NCBI GenBank assembly: GCA_030636125.1
Contig: DAOVXM010000011.1
Span: forward strand, 1 to 15,336
Source of the DNA: Chloroflexota bacterium
GTDB taxonomy: Bacteria > Chloroflexota > Anaerolineae > Anaerolineales > UBA4823
Direction of reading: 5' to 3'
DNA: 15,336 nucleotides
Below the pieces are notes generated by a model that was not told where the DNA came from, ran no database searches, and saw only the letters and a list, made by a program, of their open reading frames with translations. This document shows, piece after piece, positions 6,447 to 12,781 of this stretch. Every line of letters starts with the position of its first letter. Within the stretch, counting starts at the first letter, position 1. The position numbers were made by a program, and so were the translations under genes.

Positions 6447-6473
6447 AGAGCCGAGGGTCACCCCTTCGGCTCT
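6447..6473 (+). terminator. GC-rich hairpin after STAS-kinase operon
   Basis: AGAGCCGAGGG (6447-6457) pairs with CCCTTCGGCTCT (ending 6473) with one bulged T and a loop of about 4 bases. There is no T-run behind it, so it is at best an imperfect terminator. It also lies 21 bases before the methyltransferase start and could shape that gene's leader instead. Confidence 0.45.
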
Positions 6474-6493
6474 CGTGTACTTGGAGAGTATTA

Positions 6494-7264
6494 ATGGACA
6501 TACGCGCCTATAATCGTAACGCTTGGAACCGGCAAGTTGAGATGGGTAATCAATGGACACTACCCGTCAGTTCAGAAATTATCGCGGCTGCCCGGCATGG
6601 GGCATGGGAACTCCTGCTCACTCCCACAAAACCGGTCCCGCGCATTTGGTTTCCTGAAAATTTAACCGGTGTCGATATTCTATGCCTGGCTTCCGGTGGA
6701 GGACAGCAAGCCCCTATCTTAGCAGCCGCTGGGGCAAATGTCACTGTCTTTGATAATTCACCAAAACAGCTAGAAAGAGATGCTTACGTCGCCGAGAGAG
6801 AGGGTCTCGATCTTAAAATTGTCGAGGGTGATATGCGAGACCTGTCAATTTTCTCTGATGAAAGCTTCGACCTAATTTTTCATCCGGTTTCGAATCTATT
6901 CGTTCCAGCAGTAAGACCTGTCTGGATAGAAGCGTATCGGATTCTACGTCAAGGGGGGACACTATTATCCGGATTTAACAACCCTGTAATCTACATATTC
7001 GATCTTGACCTGCTTGATCAGGACATCTTTAAAGTAAAATACACCCTCCCTTATTCTGACTTAACCAGTTTGTCGGAGTCAGAGCGGCAACGATATATCA
7101 ACGAAGAGACGCCTCTTGAATTCAGCCACACGCTAACCGACCAAATTGGTGGACAAGTTGAGGCTGGTTTTGTTATCTCGGGATTTTATGAAGATATTGA
7201 TCCAGATACGATCCTTGAGGCGTATTTCCCATCCTTTATTGCCACGAAAGCAAAAAAACTATAA
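6494..7264 (+). CDS. class I SAM-dependent methyltransferase
   Basis: A 256-residue Rossmann-fold methyltransferase. Motif I is [20 protein letters not shown] (62-81), where the usual first glycine is replaced by alanine and serine. It is followed by [14 protein letters not shown] (83-96), whose D87 is the acidic residue expected to bind the SAM ribose, then EGDMRDL at 111-117 and the [13 protein letters not shown] strand (125-137). The N-terminus [12 protein letters not shown] resembles a group of MethyltransF_11-type enzymes that often act on small molecules. The C-terminal 90 residues (about 165-256) look like a substrate-lid region. The substrate is not predictable from sequence or neighbours. 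The ATG at 6494 has a GGAGAG site about 6 bases upstream. It stands alone between the STAS-kinase pair and the iron-sulfur gene. Confidence 0.9.
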   Translation: MDIRAYNRNAWNRQVEMGNQWTLPVSSEIIAAARHGAWELLLTPTKPVPRIWFPENLTGVDILCLASGGGQQAPILAAAGANVTVFDNSPKQLERDAYVAEREGLDLKIVEGDMRDLSIFSDESFDLIFHPVSNLFVPAVRPVWIEAYRILRQGGTLLSGFNNPVIYIFDLDLLDQDIFKVKYTLPYSDLTSLSESERQRYINEETPLEFSHTLTDQIGGQVEAGFVISGFYEDIDPDTILEAYFPSFIATKAKKL

Positions 7265-7386
7265 TATACTTCACGTATCAAATCGAATCTGAACAATAAT
7301 CGTAACTTCTCAGGCTACAGTGAGGTTTCTCCTCCTGGTTGAATTATTCAATTGGAGAATATGATCTAATGCTGAGGGAAAATTAT

Positions 7387-8463
7387 ATGGATGAGAATGT
7401 GTACAAACACCTTGCAGAGCGGCTGGACGCGCTTCCAAATGCCTTCCCATCTACGGAGGATGGTATAGAATTACGATTATTGGCAAAATTATTTACCCCA
7501 GAAGAAGCCGATTTGGCCGCACGATTACGTCTCACATTAGAGACACCTGCCCAGATCGCAGACCGTATAGGTGGTGACCCGGACGCACATCGTATCGCAC
7601 TCAAAGGTATGGCTCGTCGGGGTTTGATCGCAGTTGGACAATCTGAGCATGGATTGGGTTACGGTTTGATGCCCTTTGTGGTTGGTATATACGAAATGCA
7701 AGCAGGCAGGCTAGATACAGAACTTGCCAAACTTTTCGAGAAATATTATCTGCAAGCCTTCGGTCAGATGCTTAGTATCCAGCCTCCGGTGCACCGAGTA
7801 ATCCCAGTACAAGAGAGTATCCGAGTCGACTTGGAAATTCATCCATTTGAGTCGGTCACAGCAATCGTGGAGAATGCCAAGTCATGGGGTGTCTTGGACT
7901 GCATCTGCCGTACCCAAAAATCCCTTATCGGTGAGCCATGCGAACACCCTCTAGATGTCTGTATGATATTTAGCCAAAAACCTGGTGCTTATGATCACAA
8001 TGCTACAGTGCGCGCTCTGACCAAAGAGCAAGCAATCGACACCTTGCAACGAGCTGCAGATGCCGGGCTGGTACATTCTGTCAGTAACAATCAAGAGGGA
8101 TCATGGTACATATGTAATTGCTGCACTTGTTCTTGTGGAATTCTACGCGGGATCAAGGATCTAGGTATAGCTAATGTTGTCGCCAGGTCAGGATATGTCA
8201 ATCAGGTTGATGATAATTTGTGTATAAATTGTGGTGATTGTGTGGAGCAATGTCAATTCGAGGCGTTATCAATGGATGAGTCAGCACAAGTTGACACAGT
8301 ACGTTGTGTTGGTTGTGGCGTTTGCATTGTGACGTGCCTAGAAGACGCTCTAAGCCTTGTACGTCGCCCCTTCAATGAAGCCTCATCCCCCCCAGCTACC
8401 GAGGCTGATTGGCGCTTAGAACGCGCTCAAATCCGAGGTCAAGATTTGAATAAAGTCCTATAG
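7387..8463 (+). CDS. cysteine-rich 4Fe-4S protein with winged-helix-like N-terminus
   Basis: A 358-residue cytoplasmic protein. The start is put at ATG 7387, with GAGGG 8 bases upstream; the frame is open back to a TTG at 7339 and an ATG at 7369, but MDENVYKHLA is the more typical beginning. Residues 24-85 resemble a winged helix (PAQIADRIGGDPDAHRIAL as helix-turn-helix). Then follow C172, C174, C185, C192 (CIC...CEHPLDVC), a dense group C243, C245, C246, C248, C250 (CNCCTCSC), and two ferredoxin-type motifs: C279/282/285/289 and C307/310/313/317 (CxxCxxCxxxC, without the usual proline). It should thus bind two 4Fe-4S clusters and perhaps another metal centre. The reaction is unknown; proteins of this build are annotated only as 4Fe-4S dicluster proteins. 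It ends immediately against the convergent phosphatase gene. Confidence 0.85.
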   Translation: MDENVYKHLAERLDALPNAFPSTEDGIELRLLAKLFTPEEADLAARLRLTLETPAQIADRIGGDPDAHRIALKGMARRGLIAVGQSEHGLGYGLMPFVVGIYEMQAGRLDTELAKLFEKYYLQAFGQMLSIQPPVHRVIPVQESIRVDLEIHPFESVTAIVENAKSWGVLDCICRTQKSLIGEPCEHPLDVCMIFSQKPGAYDHNATVRALTKEQAIDTLQRAADAGLVHSVSNNQEGSWYICNCCTCSCGILRGIKDLGIANVVARSGYVNQVDDNLCINCGDCVEQCQFEALSMDESAQVDTVRCVGCGVCIVTCLEDALSLVRRPFNEASSPPATEADWRLERAQIRGQDLNKVL

Positions 8464-10554
8464 TCAACCATCAATAGAGGAAGTTGAATCTCCTTCACCG
8501 TATCTGGCAATCACTAATAACGTAATGTCATCAAATTGAGGTGCATCACCAACAAATTCCTGCACTTCGTCCAGGATACTGGCTTGTATCTCCTGGGCAC
8601 TAGCTCCCAGTTTACTTTGAACGGCCTCGATCAACCGCCTCTCCTTAAAAAATTCGCCATCGGAATTTTGAGCGTCGGGTATTCCATCTGTGTAAAGAAT
8701 CAACACTTCACCTGGGTTTATTGGGATGGTAGTTTGAGTCCATGACTCATCTTCATCGATGCCAATAGGCATCCCGGTTATAGTCAGGGCGTGAATTGTC
8801 CCACCATTTTTCATGCTTAGAAGGAATGGAGGATTATGACCGGCATTCGCGTACGTTAGCTCTCCAGTGAACTGATCAAGGATGCCATAAAAAACAGTCA
8901 CAAAAAGGTCCGCTTGCGCATCCTGCAGAATACGTTCATTTGCAGAGAAGAACACAATATCTGGTTGTTCATCATATTCTAAAGCATAGGTGCGAAGCAA
9001 AGTTCGACTCAATGCCATGTATAAAGCCGCACCAAGACCTTTGTCAGTAACATCAGCAATTAGGAACCCCACTCTCCCATCTGAAAGCTGGAAAATATCA
9101 AAAAAGTCACCGGATGTCTCCCGGGCTGGGAGCAACGTAACTGCCAGTTCCCACCCATCTAAGCTGGGCAGCTCCTTCGGCAGAAAACTAGATTGAATCC
9201 TGCCCGCGAACTCTAACTCCTGAATGGTTGCTCGGTAATCAAGTGTCTCGCGATATGTTTCAGCTTGATGCAATGCTGAAGCCACCAAGGCAGCCAAGGA
9301 ACGAACTGCCGGGAACAAGCTGGTTAGTGCGCGCATATCCCATGGCTGTGCGAGACTCCTTAACTCGATGTAAATGCAGCCTATTGGTTCACCATCGATA
9401 GTATCAAGTATCGGAGTGACCACCATAGGCGTGTGCTCCTTCAATGGCTTATCCCAGGGTAACGGCTCCTTACCTAGATATGCGCTGCATCGACTCTGGG
9501 TCTTCACCCATTGCCAGATTGGATCAATATCCGGCGCCCAATCAACCGGACTCCTGAGAACAACCAAATCGGGCAGCAACCAGATGGCTATACGTGCTGA
9601 GGGGAACATACTCGGAACGTGCTCTTCCAGTAAACCAGGTAACATGGAAGCATCAGGAGGGGAGTTAATGATGTCGCGACCTAGTTGTTCCAATTTCTCC
9701 AACTCGCGGGATTGTTGGCGGCTGCTCTCTGCAGCCCAACTCAGTTGGCGTGTCAGATAAGAAACTAACACCAGGCCAATTACAAGGAAAATGAAGACGA
9801 AAACACCATTTTGAACGTACAATCCTGCTAATAAAATGGCAAATGGATGAGCCAAAGCTGGTAGACCAAGCGCCAGGGCAAGAAACCGCATGATTGGATT
9901 TACATTCGCCGATTGTGTCAGTGAGCGTTGTATCCAAATCGCATAAACTGTATACCCGGACCATATTAATATCTGCATCAGAAAATGGATGATAAGTGCA
10001 CCTAAGGCGATGATGACAATCTCAGGACTCAACCCAGGTATGGGATACACTCCCCCCCACTGCCGGTAAAATGACAGAGCGACCAAATAAGCCATTGTAA
10101 AATCGGCTAATTCCATAAGTGAGCCGCGTAATTGATTCCAACTCGCAGCTTTTGATCCGGCTTTGCGAATATTCCACACAAAACTGAACGCAGACCCAAA
10201 GACAGACAGCCACAGGCTCGTCGGTCCAAGTAGAAAGATAGCCGTCCATTGGATCATACTAGCCAGAGATCCGTCCGCACTCCCGTAACGCTCCGTTCTT
10301 ATCTCAACGATAAAAAAATAGTTCACTTTATTAAAAACCAGTAAGAGAACAGCAAACATCAAATATACCGGCCATACCAGCCGAACTACAGCCAAATCTG
10401 TTATCGCAATTAACCAGATGAGCCCAATTAATACAATAGGAGCCGAGTACAAGGTGGTGATAACATCCCCCACTCCCACGATCTGCCTCTGTTCTCGCAT
10501 GCTCTCAAGTTCAGGCCAAAACCTTTTGGCGAATTCGTATAACATATTGTACAT
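8464..10554 (-). CDS. membrane-bound GAF-SpoIIE serine phosphatase (PP2C type)
   Basis: A 696-residue sensor phosphatase. The start chosen is ATG 10554, with AAGG 6 bases upstream; a TTG at 10632 would add 26 residues but has no ribosome site. The first 295 residues hold some seven to eight membrane helices with no recognisable ligand motif. A short coiled coil (about 297-320) follows, then a GAF-like domain (about 325-440), then a SpoIIE phosphatase domain (about 455-690). Metal-binding residues are present: SGDFFD (481-486), ADVTDKG (500-506), AGHNP (571-575), YTDG (621-624) and FDD (674-676). It should remove phosphate from a serine on a STAS antagonist, most simply the one encoded at 5597-5932, closing a partner-switching circuit with the HATPase. 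Its own promoter TTGTGA-16-TATAAT lies upstream. All catalytic acids look intact. Confidence 0.92.
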   Translation of the reverse strand: MYNMLYEFAKRFWPELESMREQRQIVGVGDVITTLYSAPIVLIGLIWLIAITDLAVVRLVWPVYLMFAVLLLVFNKVNYFFIVEIRTERYGSADGSLASMIQWTAIFLLGPTSLWLSVFGSAFSFVWNIRKAGSKAASWNQLRGSLMELADFTMAYLVALSFYRQWGGVYPIPGLSPEIVIIALGALIIHFLMQILIWSGYTVYAIWIQRSLTQSANVNPIMRFLALALGLPALAHPFAILLAGLYVQNGVFVFIFLVIGLVLVSYLTRQLSWAAESSRQQSRELEKLEQLGRDIINSPPDASMLPGLLEEHVPSMFPSARIAIWLLPDLVVLRSPVDWAPDIDPIWQWVKTQSRCSAYLGKEPLPWDKPLKEHTPMVVTPILDTIDGEPIGCIYIELRSLAQPWDMRALTSLFPAVRSLAALVASALHQAETYRETLDYRATIQELEFAGRIQSSFLPKELPSLDGWELAVTLLPARETSGDFFDIFQLSDGRVGFLIADVTDKGLGAALYMALSRTLLRTYALEYDEQPDIVFFSANERILQDAQADLFVTVFYGILDQFTGELTYANAGHNPPFLLSMKNGGTIHALTITGMPIGIDEDESWTQTTIPINPGEVLILYTDGIPDAQNSDGEFFKERRLIEAVQSKLGASAQEIQASILDEVQEFVGDAPQFDDITLLVIARYGEGDSTSSIDG

Positions 10555-10664
10555 TTGTAACCTTGAAACACCCCGTTCGCATGAAAGATTCGATATTTGA
10601 GTGACCCCAATATTCAATCTGAGATCAACCAACCAGCGAATACATCATCTGCTCATCTACAGCG

Positions 10665-10692
10665 ATTATAACCCCAACAACCAGTTTCACAA
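10665..10692 (-). promoter_or_regulatory. promoter of the SpoIIE-type phosphatase
   Basis: On the minus strand TTGTGA (10687-10692) and a perfect TATAAT (10665-10670) are 16 bases apart. The predicted start near 10658 would leave a leader of about 100 bases before ATG 10554. It directly follows the hairpin terminator of the small gene remnant upstream. Confidence 0.6.
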
Positions 10693-10696
10693 GAAA

Positions 10697-10727
10697 ACAG
10701 AGCCAGCTTTTCATTAGCTAGCTCTGT
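10697..10727 (-). terminator. terminator behind small gene remnant
   Basis: Read on the minus strand, a 12-bp stem with one A-C mismatch (ACAGAGCTAGCT / AGCTGGCTCTGT) closes a 7-base loop and is followed by TTTTCTT. The right-hand stem and T-run order fits only minus-strand transcription, i.e. from the remnant at 10797-10927. Confidence 0.6.
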
Positions 10728-10740
10728 AGCAAAGAATTAG

Positions 10741-10760
10741 CTTGGTTTTCAAAAACCAAG
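10741..10760. repeat. short perfect hairpin
   Basis: CTTGGTTTT-CA-AAAACCAAG, a 9-bp perfect inverted repeat with a very tight loop (8 bp with a 4-base loop is more realistic). It stands between the small gene remnant and its terminator and may act with the latter. Confidence 0.45.
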
Positions 10761-10796
10761 GCGGGATTATCATCTCACTCATTCACTAAATTGCGG

Positions 10797-10927
10797 TCAT
10801 CTCTCAAATAATTGCTGGGGTTCAGAGTTAAACATCACCCATAAAGTATAAATACCCAAAAGAGCGGGTAAGACTGCACGGAAAATATTATATTCAACCA
10901 TCCGACAATCTTCACATGCGTATCCAT
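10797..10927 (-). pseudogene. frameshifted small membrane-protein gene
   Basis: A minus-strand ATG at 10927 with GAGAGGT 5 bases upstream starts MDTHVKIVGWLNIIF, an opening that looks like small Chloroflexota-type membrane proteins (charged start, then a hydrophobic helix). In frame it runs on through polar residues and stops after 30 codons. Shifting by one base in the T4 run near residue 15 gives a continuous hydrophobic segment, RAVLPALLGIYTLWVMF, then a polar end and TGA at 10797-10799. So a 43-residue protein would be restored by one extra T. It is followed by a fitting terminator on the same strand. It may be a real decayed gene, a sequencing error in the T-run, or a short truncated family member. 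Function unknown. Confidence 0.4.
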
Positions 10928-11017
10928 GATTTACCTCTCACTTAGACTTCATTTATCCTTTGTCAACAATATACGGATAATCAGGGAAAAAGTCGCATAA
11001 TTCCAACTCTGGCAACC

Positions 11018-11048
11018 TTGCACAAACAGACAAGTTAGATTATATAAG
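11018..11048 (+). promoter_or_regulatory. possible leaderless promoter of membrane protein gene
   Basis: TTGCAC (11018-11023) is followed after 17 bases by TATATA (11041-11046), or after 19 by TATAAG (11043-11048). The start ATG lies at 11053, only 4-6 bases behind, and no Shine-Dalgarno is present, so transcription may begin at the ATG itself. Confidence 0.4.
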
Positions 11049-11052
11049 TAGC

Positions 11053-12615
11053 ATGCCAATTCGAAATAGCTCTCTATCCAAGCTGGCTAAAATAAGTACC
11101 ACTTTGATTATTTTTACAGCCATCTTCGCTATCTCATATGCCCAATCTCCTCTATTTACATCTAACCAAAATCAATATTTTCTTCACGGCTTCGCTCAGG
11201 CTGGTGTGGGAAATTTGAACCAAGACTGGTTGGCAAACACACTCGATCCAACACCTGTATTCAGCCTGCTTGTAGAGATAACCCAACGCTATATTGGTAT
11301 TCAACAAATTTACTATCTTTACTACGCTGTGTTGATGGGTGTCTACTTATTCAGCCTCTTAGGCATCTCCAACACAATATTCAAGATATTCAAATCAAAA
11401 TCCAAAACGCTGGTCATGGTTGCATTGCTAATTGCAATTCATTCAGCAGCTTTGCGATTTGTCCTCTCGCGCACACTTGGTATCAACTGGACTTACCTTC
11501 TTGAAGATGGTGTCGCCGATCAACGAATATTAGGTCCAGTTTTTCAACCCAGCACATTTGGCGTTTTACTTCTGCTCTCAATTTATCTATTCCTGCGCCG
11601 CAAACCTTTTCTGGCCATCTTATCCGCCATCCTAGCAGCAATAGTGCATCCAACTTACCTGCTAAGTGCCGGAGTATTGACCTTCACCTATATGCTGATC
11701 ATCTATCTGGAAGAAAAGAACCTTGTGCGGTCCATCTTAATCGGATTATTTGCCCTACTTGTCGTCGGCCCCATTTTATATTACGTATATACCTCATTCG
11801 GAGGTACCTCGCCCGTTGAATCTGCTCAAGCGCGAGAAATATTAGTAAACTTCCGTATACCCCATCACGCTATTGTATCTAATTGGTTTGATGCAACTGC
11901 AGTTATTAAGATATGTATTGTATTCTTGGCAATTTTCCTGGCTCGGAAAACACGTCTGTTCCTCATTCTTCTCGTGCCGACTCTCACTGCAATATCCTTT
12001 ACTGTTATCCAAGTAGTGGCAGAGTTCGATTGGCTTGCCCTATTATTTCCTTGGCGATTATCCATATTCATCATCCCATTATCAATAACGACCATTCTGG
12101 CAACCTTGGTAATCAAAATCCTAGATACTCGATCACTTAGCTCAACCAACGCTCACCAAGTAATTAATATCATCAGCACCATTTTTATATTTTTAGCAGT
12201 GTTAATAGGTGGCATCCGTTTCAAACTTGACCTCGACCGTAAGGCCGCACAACCTGAGAGGTCAGTTCAAGCCTATGTCTATAATAACAAATCGCCTGGT
12301 GAAACTTATCTGATTCCAGTTAAAATGCAGGACTTTCGGCTGTTCACTAGTGCACCAGCCTTCATCGAATTCAAATCCATCCCTTATAAAGACATCGATG
12401 TAATTGAATGGTACCGCAGGGAACGTTTAGCTGATCGTTTCTACAAAACTGGTGACTGTAATATCTTAGAAGAATTATCAGCAAGCGGATTTATAACCCA
12501 CGCTGTTCTTGTGGTTAATGAAACCGAAGTTCACTGTCACTTCTTGGAAGAGCTATACAAAGACGAATTCTATAGATTAATACAGATTAATTCCACCAAT
12601 TCGAATCCATACTAA
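11053..12615 (+). CDS. DUF6798-like polytopic membrane protein
   Basis: A 520-residue integral membrane protein with a first helix at about 15-33, roughly ten further helices up to about residue 396, and a soluble C-terminal domain (about 405-520). The first outside loop has NQNQYFLHG (38-46) and DWLANTLDPTPVFS (58-71), phrases I associate with the DUF6798 group. The architecture (acidic residues in the first loop, many helices, periplasmic tail) resembles GT-C glycosyltransferases that use lipid-linked sugars, but no catalytic motif can be proven here. The codon choice is AT-rich and the protein is rich in Ile and Leu. No ribosome site precedes the ATG at 11053, which may be leaderless. It converges on the SLC13-type gene, with paired inverted repeats in between. 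Role in envelope polysaccharide or glycoprotein synthesis is a guess from architecture. Confidence 0.72.
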   Translation: MPIRNSSLSKLAKISTTLIIFTAIFAISYAQSPLFTSNQNQYFLHGFAQAGVGNLNQDWLANTLDPTPVFSLLVEITQRYIGIQQIYYLYYAVLMGVYLFSLLGISNTIFKIFKSKSKTLVMVALLIAIHSAALRFVLSRTLGINWTYLLEDGVADQRILGPVFQPSTFGVLLLLSIYLFLRRKPFLAILSAILAAIVHPTYLLSAGVLTFTYMLIIYLEEKNLVRSILIGLFALLVVGPILYYVYTSFGGTSPVESAQAREILVNFRIPHHAIVSNWFDATAVIKICIVFLAIFLARKTRLFLILLVPTLTAISFTVIQVVAEFDWLALLFPWRLSIFIIPLSITTILATLVIKILDTRSLSSTNAHQVINIISTIFIFLAVLIGGIRFKLDLDRKAAQPERSVQAYVYNNKSPGETYLIPVKMQDFRLFTSAPAFIEFKSIPYKDIDVIEWYRRERLADRFYKTGDCNILEELSASGFITHAVLVVNETEVHCHFLEELYKDEFYRLIQINSTNSNPY

Positions 12616-12666
12616 TAAGGGAATGCGGTACTCGCACAATTTCAGTATAAAGCTTATTCGCCTAGT

Positions 12667-12724
12667 GCTTTGTCAAGGATGAATCTTTTATTCGATAGCT
12701 AGCTTACAAAATCCTTGACAAAGC
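12667..12724. repeat. 14-bp perfect inverted repeat, 30-base spacer
   Basis: GCTTTGTCAAGGAT (12667-12680) and ATCCTTGACAAAGC (12711-12724) pair perfectly around 30 bases that include GAAT...ATTC and AGCTAGCT. It lies between two convergent genes, so it may end transcription from both sides, although T-runs are missing. Confidence 0.6.
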
Positions 12725-12728
12725 TTAA

Positions 12729-12781
12729 AGTGTTCCATCCTTGATCTAATCTTCCTTAACCATCGCGTTTGATGGAACACT
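12729..12781. repeat. 11-bp perfect inverted repeat, 31-base spacer
   Basis: AGTGTTCCATC (12729-12739) and GATGGAACACT (12771-12781) pair perfectly around 31 bases. The right arm overlaps the stop codon of the SLC13-type gene. It starts only 4 bases after the previous repeat and has nearly the same spacer length. Confidence 0.6.

Larger units (their letters stand above)
10555..11052. other. divergent intergenic region phosphatase / DUF6798-like gene
   Basis: About 500 bases without a full-length gene. From left to right: the leader and promoter of the phosphatase (10555-10692), a minus-strand terminator (10697-10727), a second hairpin (10741-10760), the small frameshifted gene remnant (10797-10927) and a promoter-like sequence touching the next start codon (11018-11048). 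About 90 AT-rich bases (10928-11017) show nothing further. Confidence 0.6.

Noticed and set aside
9374..9760. 128-codon plus-strand frame within the phosphatase gene
   Set aside because: Antisense to the GAF and coiled-coil region of a well-supported gene; no ribosome site or family likeness.
10555..10632. Upstream extension of the phosphatase to a TTG at 10632
   Set aside because: No Shine-Dalgarno at the TTG, while ATG 10554 has AAGG at good spacing; kept as an alternative only.
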